64,000 nt of DNA from Proteles cristata cristata. Its lineage: Eukaryota > Chordata > Mammalia > Carnivora > Hyaenidae. Within the stretch, counting starts at the first letter, position 1; each line of letters begins with the position of its first letter. Shown here piece by piece: positions 11,501 to 24,500 of the stretch. The translations under genes and the position numbers were made by a program. The notes below the pieces were generated by a model. The model saw nothing but the letters and a program-made list of their open reading frames with translations. It was not told where the DNA came from and ran no database searches. The stretch spans positions 1,116,001-1,180,000 of the forward strand of contig JAESUZ010001057.1 in assembly GCA_017311185.1 (NCBI GenBank), written 5' to 3'.

Positions 11501-14500
11501 TAAATCTATGGATATCAACTAGGCAAGAAGAAGGGGAGAAAAATCAGGTTAAGACTCCCTAGAAGAATCTTTTTTTTAAACAAAAAAAAATTTTAATGTT
11601 TATTTATTTTTGAGAGAGAGAAAGAGAGCACAAGCATGGGCACAGAGAGAGAGGGAGACACAGAATCCAAAGCAGGCTCCAGACTCTGAACTGTCAGCAC
11701 AGAGCCTGACCTGGGGCTCGAACCCACAAACCATGAGATCATGACCTGAGGCCGAAGTCAGATGTTTAACTGACTGAGCCACCCAGGTGCCCCAGGACTG
11801 CCTAGAACAATCTTACTGCAGTGATAAAAATGTTCTAAAATTGATTTACAGGTATAGGTGCACCATTTGGTAAATTTCCTAAAAATCACTGAATTATACA
11901 CTTGAAATGGGTAGATGTTATGATATTCAAAATACACTGTAATAAAGCTATAAAAAAATGCCTGGACCTATTTGGATCCTTCTGAGGGGACTCCTCAGAG
12001 TGAAAGCTCTGTGCAGATGTGAGGCTGGGATGAATCAAAAGATCGAGGATGGCATCCTGAACAAGAACAAGACTTTACTCATACTGTGATGGTTTAATTC
12101 CCAGCTCCGGCAAGTTCTCATCCTTTTGGTGCCTTAGCTTCTTGTCTATAAAAACTGGGCTTAGTAATACTCACTTCCTTAGATAATTAAAGGAGGCTGT
12201 AAAGCATTTGTCACAATGCTAGCTAGTAGTAAATCTAGCCACTGTTGGTATTCCTAAGAGTGACCTTCAGGTCCCACCCCTGACAGCAGGGTTCTGCCCA
12301 GAGCTAGTGCCAAAAAGCTCTGAGGTGCACCTCCAGGAAGAAAAGTGAGGGGGCTGCATGAAAATGGCCCAGGGAAACCACAGGCCACCCAGCACCACAA
12401 TGTCACCTACCAAGCTTCACTTTCTTTCTTCTCTCATCAAGTTTCTGTGTTCTCTCTGCTGCCTGCTTCCTGGCTTTCCTGACCTTGTCATACGCAGCCT
12501 GGCAGGAGAAAGAACACCAAGGAGCAGTCAGCTGGAGGACAGGCATGGAGTGCAGCCATCTTCCCAGCCCTGCCATGTAGCCCCGGAGCCGTCGGGAGGA
12601 AGCCTGGTGACCAGACCTCCAGGCTGGGGCGGCTAGGCCTGTGCTGCATGGCGGAACATAGGGGACTGGGCTGAAGTGCCACAGTGGTCTCTAATCACGG
12701 GAGACAGTTCAAATAGTGGAGGATGAGCTTACCCTGGCTGCAGAATCCGTCAGTACCTCCAAGGCCTGAGAAAGCTGGTGGAAGAGCTCAGCTAAAAATA
12801 CGGGTCAAAAAAGAGAGGAGACAAAGGAAGTCAGGCTTGATATGGTGTGCTCCCTCGAAAAAGCACCTCAAAGAAGCCACACGCTGGCAGGAAGGCCGAC
12901 ATCCACAGATGACGACCAGCCAGGAAAGGTGGGTGTACAGACAACTGACCACATACCCCTCGCACGTGAAGTGCAGGCCCGGGGCTGTGTGCGTCAGCAC
13001 AGCAGTCACATGGGAGCGGAGACCGGGAGGCCGCCATCCCCAGGTGAGCGGGTCTCACCTCCCCATGTGTAGGAGAGTCTCACCTGCTCTGGGATTATCA
13101 GGATTTTTGTCTGGATGGCAGGAGAGGGCCTTCTGCCTATATGCCTTCTTCACCTGGAAGAGTCAGAAGATGTGGATATTATTCCCTCTCACACCCCAGA
13201 CGGGCAAGAAAATCTCACTAAAGCAATAAAGGAACCCAAGAGTACTCCCCATCGCTAAAAGAAAGGCTGCTCGTCCCCACACTGTTTCTTCTCCACCCGA
13301 GGAGATGTGCCGTGGATGAGGCAAAGGCCATGGAGGGAGCCAGCTGCGGGCCTGGGGCAGAGAAGCTAGGCTTGCTTCCTGCCGAGTACCAGCCTCACCA
13401 CAGACGATGTAAAAGGGCCCCTGATGGGCAGGTTTCTCTACAGCCACCTGGAAAAAGGCACTCACACACCCTTCGTGGGCATGTCAACTGGGGCACCCTT
13501 TCTGAAAGAAAATTTAGTCATCAAAGGTTTTTTTTTTCTATTTTAATTATTTTATCTTATTTTTTTGTTTTCTTTTCTAATTTACATCCAAGTTAGTTAG
13601 CACATGGTGCAACTATGATTTCAGGTGTAGATTCCTTAATGCCCCTCACCCATTTAGCCCATCCCCCCCAACAACCCCTCCAGTAACCAACTGAGCCACC
13701 CGTGCACTCCATTATTGTTTATTTTAAATACCAAAGTGGTCATATTATATATACTGCTCTAAGTCTTGTTTTTTTTTTCCGGCACTATACCTTGAAAATC
13801 TTTTTTGGGGTAGGGATAAATTGACATCTAACAGTGTATTCCTTTCAGGGGTACAACATAATGATTTGCATATTACCCACACCCAGGCGCTCCAACCCAC
13901 TCAACTATTTTAAGGAAAGATAGAGCACAAAACCCCAGAATGTGCCCTGCCCTCACTTGTCTGCACACTTTACCTGCCATTCAAACCGGTGAGGAGGAGC
14001 CTCTGGACCCAGAACTTCCTCAAGCAGCTAAGCAGACTGGCTTTCTAGGCTTCTCAGAGGAAACCAATAAATACTTCTACCCAAAGGTGCTAAATAAGGA
14101 CCCTCAGAGGCACGCAGCCCGCACCGCCAAGAGAGGGCGTGTGGACAGGTGCACCACTCAAGGGCCAAGGGGGGCGGGAAGCAACCTAGCCTCGGACGTC
14201 TGGGGTGTGCTGCCATCTGCTGGGCTTTCGCTGGCACTGCACCTTCACAGCCAGGTCCACCAAGTCCATCCATCAGGCTCTCCCGCGGCTCTCCTGGCTG
14301 AGCCCGGCAAACAGAATATACATCCAGCCCAGAGCCTAGAACCTGCTTTGAATTCTGTTGTCTCCCTCTCTCTCTTCCTCTCCCCTGCTCACACTCTGTC
14401 TCTCTCTGTCTCTCTCTTTCAAAAATGAATAAACATTAAAAACATTTTTTAATTACAATAAAATCTAGCTGTTTTCACTTAAAAATTACTAATAAAAGCT

Positions 14501-17500
14501 GATAGTTTTACGTACAGTTTTACATTTGAAACATCACCTTTACTCTTTCAGCCCCTTATCATCGGTCTTTTCTCCCTCTTTCTTTTGCCTCTTCCATTGT
14601 GCCCCAGCCTCATTTCTTTTTTATTTAAAACTAAGCCTTTAATATGTATTCTTTATGTTTTAGGGTCCTCTATATGTTATTTTTTCTCCAATAAGTAAAA
14701 CAATACAAAATATATAAAGAGAAAGCCAAAAGACAAATGTTCTTTCCTCACCTTCCCAGCCCTCTTTACAGTTCCAATGGTAATCCAAGGGTAGCCTTTT
14801 AAATATATTTTTTTAATGTTTTTATTTATTTCTGAGAGAGAGAGAGAGAGAGAGAGGGAGAGCACGCGAGAGAGAGAGCAGGGGAGGGTCAGAGAGAGAC
14901 GGAGACACAGAATCTGAAATAGGCCCCAGGCTCTGAGCTGGCAGTCAGCACAGAGCCGGATGCAGGGCTCGAACCCATGAACCGCGAATCATGACCTGAG
15001 CCAAAGTTGGACGCTTAACGGACTCAGCCATCCAAGCGGGGAGGGCGGGGGGCAGCCTTTTAAAGCTTCCTCCTTGATCATGCCAACAAATATGAGTCTT
15101 CCGGATTTGGTTTCTGTCTCTCTTCCCCTCCTCTCTCCCTGAGATGGGTGAAAGGAAGAGGCAGGGAGAAGAGGGTGTCTGTCATCTCAACGTGAAAGCT
15201 GCCTGGCCTCAGAATGCCACTTCTTCTGGACCAGAATGAGGGGTGTGGCCTACCAGTGTCTGGGCATTTTGTCAAAGATGGTTTCCTTTGTATCGTAAGG
15301 CTCTTTAAAAGTATTATATGTTCATTTTTGTAAATCTGAAAGGGATAGTAAAAGGGAGAGAGTCAAGAAGGACCATAAGAAAGATAAAAGGAGTATGGGG
15401 AAGCCTGGGTGGTAGTACATTCTTCTCTTTCTTTCTTTCTTTCTTTGAGAGAATGCTTTATGGATTGTATTATAAGGGAATGACATTAAGTACTGTTTTG
15501 TGTTTAATAATTCATTTTGGAAGTTCTTTATCAGAAGACTGGGGGTTTTTACCACACAGGCCTTACAGTTCAGGTGCTTGTGGGACCTGACTTGTGTTTA
15601 AATATTTATTTTCAATGAATCATGTCTCCATTTGTACTTTAAGCACTATTCCTTTTTGCACAGCTGAATATTTCCAATTATGTTTCATGCTGGGCATTCT
15701 GCTGCAAAACCATAAAAAACAGGACACAAAAACAAACCAAAAAACAAAAATCTTTTTTTTACAAAATAGGGAAACAAATTATTCAAACAAAAAATTAATT
15801 ATGTAATAATGAGAAATTAATCTAATACATTAATTTGCTTCTTCATCAATTCTCTTTCCAGAATGTGTCCCTTTGACAAATATCCATAACAGTCTCATCA
15901 GATTTTTTTAATTAATTTATTAAAAAAAATTTTTTTTTGGCCCATATGTTTTTATTTTTATTTATTTATTTTATTACAAATAGTTTATTGTCAAGTTGGT
16001 AAGATTTTTTTTAACGTTTATTTATTTTGAGAGAGAGAGAGCGAGCATGAGCAGGGAAGGGGCAGAGAGAGAGGGAGGCACAGGATCTGAAGCAGGCTCT
16101 AGGCTCTGTCAGCACAGAACCCGATGCGGGGCTCGAACCCACGAACCGTGAGATAATGACCTGAGCCGAAGTCGGACCTTTAACCAACTGAGCCACCCAG
16201 GTATCCCTCATCAGATTTTTTTTTTTTTGAAGTAACAGTAAAACTAGACCTAGGTTACCTCACTCCTCATCTGCATGGACCCTATCTTACCCCCACACTT
16301 CCAGCTCCACATTCCTAATATCTACAATTAAATACAATTGTCATAACCAAATTGATGTGTCCTGGACACCCTACTCTCTCAAGGTCTGCCCTGGACCTCA
16401 ATTTCCAAACCATCATTTAAAGGTGTAAGGGGCTAATCACTCTATATTTCAAGATCCTATAGGAAAAAAATTAACAGACTCATGCACTGGCTAGATATTA
16501 GCAGGATATCAGGCTGGTTATTCATTCCCAAGGTGGGATATCTAACAGTAGGAGGAGAGCTCTGAGAGCCCTTCAGCACAGCACTGAATCTACCCACCTC
16601 CTCGGTCCACTGATGGAATATCTAGGGATAAACAGGCTGAGCTGGAGTTGGGGATCTAGAGAAGAATCAGGTATTTCTTGGACACTGCAGAGGAAGGACA
16701 GTATTTAGCAAGGAAGATGGCCATGAAAACAATGAGCTACATTATTGTGTGTGCTGCTGTTAAAAGTGGTCCATGAGAATAGAAACCCAGAAATAAACCC
16801 ACAATTACATGGTCACTTAATCTTTGACAAAGGAGGAATGAATATACAACGGGGAAAAAGATAATCTCTTCAACAAATGGACAGCCACATGTAAAAGAAT
16901 GAAATTGGACCACTTTTTTTCACTATATCCAAAAATAAACTCAAAATGAATTAAAAACCTACATGTGAGACCTGAAATCATAAAAATCCTTGAAGAGAAA
17001 AATCCCTGAAGGCAATAATCTCTTGGACCCTGACCATAGGAATATTTTTCTAGATAGGTCTCCTGAGGCAAAGGAAATAAAGCAAAAATAAACTATGGCA
17101 ACTACATCAAAATAAAAAGCTTCTACACAGTGAAGGAGACAATAAAACTAAAAGGCAAACTATTGAATGGGAGAAAATATTTGCAAATGACATATCCAAT
17201 AAAGGGTTAGTATCCAAAATACATAAGGAGCTTCTAAAACTCAACATTCAAAAAATAAAAATTCCAATTAAAAAAATGGGCAGAAGATGGGGCATGTGTG
17301 TGGCTTAGTCAGTTGAATGCCTGACTTTGGCTCAGGTCACGATCTCGTGGTTTGTGAGTTCGAGCCCCGAGTCAGGCTCTGTGCTGACAGCTCAGAGCCT
17401 GGGCCCCTGCTTCAGATTCTGTCTCCCTCTCTCTCTGACCCTCCCCTGCTTGTGCTCTCTCTCAAAAATAAACACTAAAAAAAAGGGGGGGCGGGCAGAA

Positions 17501-18453
17501 GACATGAACAGACATTTCTCCAAAGAAGACATCCATATGGTCAATAGACACATGAAAAGATGCTCAACATCACTCACCATCAGGGAAATTCAAATCAAAA
17601 CTACAATGAGCTATCACCTCACACCTGTCAGAATGGTTAAAATATAAAAAAAAAAAAACACAAAAAACAGGGGCACCTGAAAGCCTGCAACTCTTGATCT
17701 CAGGGTCATGAGCCTAAGCCCTACATGGGGCATAGGGCTCACTTAAAAAACAAAACAAAAACAAAAACAAAAAAACCCTCAAGAAACAAGTGTTGGTGAG
17801 GATGTGGATAAAAAGGTGGAATGCATATTGGTGCAGCCACTGAAATGTCCTCAAAAATTAAAAATAGAACAACCCTACAGTCTAGGAATCCCACTACTGG
17901 ATATTTGCCCCCAAAATACAAAAACACTAATTCAAAGGGATACATGCACCCCTATGTTTATTGCAGCATTATCTACATGAGCCAAACTATGGAAGCAGCT
18001 CAAGTATCCATCAACTGATGAATGGATAAAGAGGATGTCATATATAAGATAAAATGGAATATTTTCCAGCCACAAAGAAGAATGAAATCTTGCCATTTGC
18101 AACAAGGATAGAGCGAGACAGTATAATGCTGAGGGAAATAAGTCAGTCAGAGAAGACAAATACCATATGATTTCATTCATACATGGGATTTAAGAAACAA
18201 AACAAATGAGCAAAGAAAAAAAAATGAGAAAACCAAAAGAGAGACAAACCAAGAAACAAACTCTTAATATAGAGAACAAAATGATGGTTACCAGAGGGAG
18301 GTAGGTGGGGTTGGGGAAAATAGGGGAATAGGATTAAAGAGTACATTTAACATGAAATTAAGAAATTAAAAAAGGGGTGCCTGGGTAGCTCAGTTGATTG
18401 AGCATCTGACTCTTTTTTTTTTTAATTCTTTTTTCTTAATGTTTTATTTATTT

Positions 18454-18503
<50 letters not shown>

Positions 18504-21500
18504 CAGCATGAGCAGGGGAGGGTCAGAAAGAGAGGGAGATACAGAATCCGAAACAGGCTCCAGGCCTCTGAGCTGGCAGTCAGCACAGAGCCCGACATGG
18601 GGCTCGAACCCACGAACCGTGAGATCATGACCTGAGCTGAAGTCAGGCGCTTAACTGACTGAGCCAACCAGGCGCTCCGAGCATCTGACTCTTGATTTCA
18701 GCTCAGGTGACGATTCCAGGGTCATGGGATAAAGCCCCACATTGGGCTCTGCCCTGAGCATGGAACTTTCTTGGGACTGTCTCTCTTTCTCCCTCTACCC
18801 TCTACTCCCTCTCTCTCTCTCAATCTCTCTCTCTCTAAAATAAAGAAAAGGAAAAAAAACTAAAAAATAATAATGGAAACACAGAGAAAGGAGTGACTAA
18901 TTTTAGCTCTGCAAGCTTCTCAGAGAAGGCAATATCTGAGCTGGATCTGAAAGGTAAGCAATTCTGTGAGCAGAGAGCTGGAAAGGACATTCAAGACAGA
19001 GGGTGTGAAAGAACCTGACTTCTCTTAGAGCTCCAGGTCAGCTTACAGGAGAAATACAAGAGTTTTGCTTTAGGGGCACTTGGCGGGCTCAGTCAGTAGA
19101 GCATGTAACTCTTGATCTTAGAGTTGGTAGCTTGAGCCCCATGTTGGGTGTGGAGATTATTTAAAAATAAAATTTAAGGGGCGCCTGGGTGGCTTAGTCG
19201 GTTGAGCATCTGACTTACGCTTAGGTCATGATCTCGCGGTTCGTGGGTTCGAGCCCCGCGTCGGGCTCTGTGCTGACTGCCAGCTCAGAGCCTGGAGCCT
19301 GTTTCAGAGTCTGTACTCCCTCTCTCTCTGACCCTCCCCTGCTCACGCTGTCTCTCTCTCTCTCTCCTAGAAATAAATAAAACATTAAAAAAAAGAAAAG
19401 AAAAGAAAAAAGAGTCATGGTTGCAAAAAGTATGGAAAAAAATAATGTTTTTGTCAAAGCATATTTTGGATCTGAAGTGTTTAACACTTCAACCAGGGGT
19501 GCTTGGCTGGCTCACTCAGTGGAACATGCAACTCCTGATCTCCAGGTTGTGGGTTCAAGCTCCACATTAGGTGTACATTGCTCAAAAATAAAATCTGAAA
19601 AGAAAAACAAAAACAAAAATGAAACTTCGACCAAAGAAAGGTAATGAAAGAAGAGTAGGAAAAGAAAAAATTCATACAAACAGGTTTTAATGCACAGACC
19701 TGGGATGAAGAAATGCTGGGGAATGAGGACACACACATAAGGCAAAGAAATGCCCACTGGGCCAAGAAGAGGCAAAAACAAAGGTCGAAGAATGATTAAG
19801 TCATCATCAGGGATGATACTCAAAATATAAGAAAGTTAGTGTGATTCATAAAAAAGAGATAGAGCAATTAGAAGGGAAAACACCACTGTGTGTCCAAGCA
19901 GCGCCAGGTTTGAAGAGTCTGCTGAGTTCAAGGGTGGTGAACCTCTCTCAAAGATGAATGACTAAGGAGGTTTTGCTGATCTCCAAGCCCAGAGAATTTA
20001 AACCTGGGCATTCTCTAAGAGCTATGAAACTTTATGAAAGTGTATCATAAAACACACAAAAGCAAGATTAGTGGAACATATAAGGCTGGCCAAGAAACAA
20101 ACACTAATAAATATAAAAACTCAACATGTAGTAAAAACTATTATTATAATGTATTATACTGAGTGAAGAAAAAGTTAAATCTTCATCTCAAGCCATATAC
20201 CAAAGTAACTCCAAATAGATCAAAACACTAAATAAAACAAAACACTAAATAAAAGACAAAAAATAAAACTAAAGCAACCTAAAAGAAAGGAAATGATGGG
20301 ACAATTAATCTGCCTGTGGGAATGGGAAGAAATCCCAAGTATTAAAACAAGGGAAGAAACCACATGTGTGCCTGCATAGAATGAATAAATTTACAATGAA
20401 AAAAATTTTTGATGTCTTTAAGTTAAAAATCATAGACAAAATTAATAGACGGGGCAATGAAAACTAAGGGAAGTATTTGCATGAAATATGACAGATAACA
20501 CAATGATATAACAGATATGTATAAATATGACAGATAACACTATCTATCTAAAGAACTCATGCAGAGAAAACACCCAACAGAAGAAACCACGATAAAGAAA
20601 AAACATGAAGAGATAATGCATAGAATAGAAACAATAACATGAAAAACATTCATCCTCACACACAAAAATTAAGTCCTTTCCAAATTCAAAAATTTCAGTC
20701 CTATCAATTGACAACAAATAAGAAAACGATGGCATTTAATGTTGGTGGCATTGTGGTGAATACGTAAATCGACCTGATGACTCTGGAAAGTAATCTGGCC
20801 CTGCCTATCAGGAGGCTGTAAAAAGTGCAGACCCTTTGATCAAGCAAGGCCTCTACTAAGAGTCTGTCTGCAGAAATATTTAGAAATTCATTCAATATTT
20901 ATAAAAAGTGGTATTCACTTGCAACATTATTTATATTATATTAGAGAAAGTCAGAAATCATTTACATTCCAAAACAAGAGTAGCTAGCACTTACATACTG
21001 CCTTCTGTGTGACAAGCTGTGTCTGAAGTGCTTTACATATAATAACTTATTTAACCCTTAAAACATCCCTATGAATCTTATTATTATATTATTATTATAA
21101 TCCACATTTTACACATGAGGAAACTGTGACATAATTAGGGATAATTATGATAGTGAAAATCCATTCAATGAAAAAGCATGCAATTATTATTACAGACAAT
21201 AACTGTTCTACTCCAGCTCAAACACCATAGGAAAAACGTGGCCCTCACCCCACCTCTGCCACCAAGGGCCATATGGGGAGGCTAGACTTCTCCCCTTGCC
21301 ACCTGTAACAAAACACCTCAAACCTTCACCAGGGTAGTGTCAGAAAAGGCCAAGAGGGGAGCTCATGCTCACTAGACGAAAATATAAAAATATGCCTGGG
21401 GTTCCTGGGTGGCTCAGTCAGCTGAGTGTCTGACTCCTGATTTTGGCTCAGGTCATGATCCCAGGGTCGTGGGAATGAGCCCCATGCTGGGCTCTGCACT

Positions 21501-24500
21501 GAGCGTGGAGCCTGCTTGAGATTCTCTCCCCCCTCTGCCCCTCTCCCTTGCTTGCCTGCACAAATACTCTCTCTGTCTCTAACTAAAAACAAACAATAAA
21601 ATAAAATGTTAGGGGCCACTGGGTGCCAGTCAGGTATCCTCACTCTTGGTCTCAGCTCAGATCATGATCTCACGGTTGGTGGGTTCAAGCCGCATGTCAG
21701 GCTCTGCACTGGCGGTGTGGAGCCTGCTTGTGATTCTCTCTCTCCCTCTCTCTGCATCTCCCCTGCTCACTCTCACTTTCCCTAAATGAATAAATAGACA
21801 TTACAAAAGAATAAAATGTTAAAAAATATATATGTATATACCTGAAACAGAGAGATTATAGCTGATATTTTACTCTTAAAAAGAGCCTGTATTACATGTC
21901 AAATCAAGAAAAACTATTTAAAAAACCAGACAGGGGGCACCTGGGTGGCTCAGTCAGTTGAGCGTCTTACTTCCGCTCAGGTCATGATTTCGCAGTTTGT
22001 GAGTTCAAGCTTCACGTGGGGCTCTGTGCTGACAGCTCAGAGCCTGGAACCTGCCTCGGATTCTGCATCTCCCTCTTTCTTTGCCCCTCCCTTGCTCACG
22101 CTATCCCTCTCTGTCTCTCAAAAATAAATAAACATTAAAATTTTTTTAAAAAAAGACAGGTCTAAACACTCCAATCAAAAAACAGAATGGATTAAAAAAC
22201 AAGACCCATCTGGGGCACCTGGGTGGCTTAGTTGGTTAAGCGTCCGACTTTCGCTTAGGTCATGATCTCGCGGTTCGTGGGTTCGAGCCCCGTGTAGGGC
22301 TCTGTGCTGCCTGCCAGCTCAGAGCCTGGAGCCTGTTTCAGAGTCTGTCTCCCTCTCTCTCTGACCCTCCCCTGCTCATGCTGTCTCTCTCTCTCTCCTA
22401 AGAAATAAATAAAAATTAAAAAAAAAAAAAACAAGGGGCGCCTGGGTGGCGTAGTCGGTTAAGCGCCCGACTTTCGCTTGGGTCATGATCTCGCGGTTCG
22501 TGGGTTCGAGCCCTGCGTCGGGCTCTGTGCTGACTGCCAGCTCGGAGCCTGGAGCCTGTTTCAGTCTGTGACTCCCTCTCTCTCTGACCCTCCCCTGCTC
22601 ATGCTGTCTCTCTCTCTCTCTCCTAGAAATAAATAAAAAATATTAAAAACAAAAAAACAAAAAAACAAGACCCATCTATATGCTACCTACAAGAGACTCA
22701 TTTCAGAGGAAAGGACACACATAGACTGGAAGTAAAGGGATGGAAAAAGTTATTTCCCACAAATAGCCAAAAAAAGCTGAGGTAGCTATACTAAGACAAA
22801 ACAGACTTCAAGAGAAAGATTGTAATAAGAAGAGGCAATGGTCATTATATAATGATAAAGGAGTCAATCCATCGAGAGGACATATTTGTAAATATTCTAT
22901 ACCCAACAAAGGAGCACCTAAATATACAAACCTAAAGGGAGAAATAGACAGCAATATAATAACAGTAGGAGTCTTTAATACCCCACTTTCATCAATGGCC
23001 AAAACAGATCATCCAGAGAAAAAATCAATAAGGAAACATTAGCCTTAAACTGTGTATTAGACCAGATGGACTTAACAGACATATACAGCACAGGGCACCT
23101 TGGTGGCTCAGTTGGTTGAGTGTCCAACTTTGGCTCATGGACTTTGGCTCAGGTCATGATCTCACAGTCCTTGGGTTTGAGCCCTGTGTTGAGCTTTGTG
23201 CTGACAGCTCACGGCAGCCTGGGGGCTGCTTCAGATTCTGTAAAGCAGAATCTCTCTCTCTGCCCCTCTCCCGCTTGCTCTCTGTCTCTCTCAAAATAAA
23301 ATAAAGACCAAAAAAATTTCTTTAAAGAAAAAGAAAGAATATTCCATCCAAAAGTAAGAGAACGTACATTTTTCTCAAGGACACACTGAACATTCTCCAG
23401 GATAGACCACATGTTAGGAAAAAATAAGTCTTTTTTTTTTTTTTTAAGCTTATTTATCTTGACAGAGAGAGAGAGAGAAAGAAAGGGAAAGGGCAAAGAG
23501 AGAGGGAGAGAGAATCCTCCGTGCTGAAAGCTCAGAGCTCAACTCGGGGCTTGAACTCATGAACCATGAGATCCTGACCTGAGCCGACATCAAGAGTTAG
23601 ACGCTTAAGGGGTGCCTGGGTGGCTCAGTCGGTTAAGCGTCTGACTTCGGCTCAGGTCACGATCTCACGGTTCGTGGGTTCGAGCCCCGCGTCGGGCTCT
23701 GTGCTGACTGCCAGCTCGGAGCCTGGAGCCTGTTTCAGATTCTGTGTCTCCCTCTCTCTCTGACCCTTCCCTGCTCACACTGTCTCTCTCTCTCTCTCAG
23801 AAATAAATAAAACATTAAAAAAAAAAAAGAGTTAAGACGCTTAATCAACTAAGCTAACCAGGCACCCCCAAAAGCAAGTCTTAATACATGTCAAAACACT
23901 GAAATCATATCAAGTATCTTTTCTGACCGTAGTGGTATAAAACTAGAAATCAATTACAGGAAGAAAACTGGAAAACTTCCAAATATGTGGAGCTTAAACA
24001 ACACACTATTGAACAACCAATGGGTAAGAGGAGAAATCTAGGAGAAATTAAAAACAAATACCTTGGGATAAATGACAGTAGAAATATAACATACCAAAAC
24101 TAATGGGATTCAGCAAAAGCAGTTCCAAGAAGGGAGCTCATAGTGACAAACACCTACTTTAAAAAACTAAACTCTAAAAATTCCACCAAAAAACTGCTAG
24201 AACTAATCAATGAGTTCAATAAAGTTGTAGGACACACAATCACTATATAAAAATTTGTTGCAATTCTATACACTAAAAATGAACCACCAGAAAGAGAAAT
24301 TAAGAAAACAATTCCATTTACAATTGCATCAAAAAGAATAAAATACCTAGGAATAAATTTAATCAAAGAGGTGCAAGACCTGTACACTAAATGTAAGACA
24401 TTGATAAAACAAACTGAAGACAACACAAATAAATGGTAAGATATTTTGTGCTTATGGATTAGGAGAATTAATATTGTTAAAATGTCCTTACTACCCAAAG

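Larger units (their letters stand above)
16770..18370 (+). mobile_element. L1 3' end (ORF2 tail plus 3' UTR), broken
   Basis: A-rich + strand text such as 'aacaaatggacagccacatg', 'gcagccactgaaatgtcctc' and 'tatccatcaactgatgaatg' is L1 ORF2. Frames are closed by many stops. Two SINEs (17288 and 17664) lie inside it. Confidence 0.9.

Noticed and set aside
22212..22290. tRNA gene in SINE heads
   Set aside because: A- and B-box text is visible in many copies, but they lack a proper tRNA 3' half and are SINE heads.
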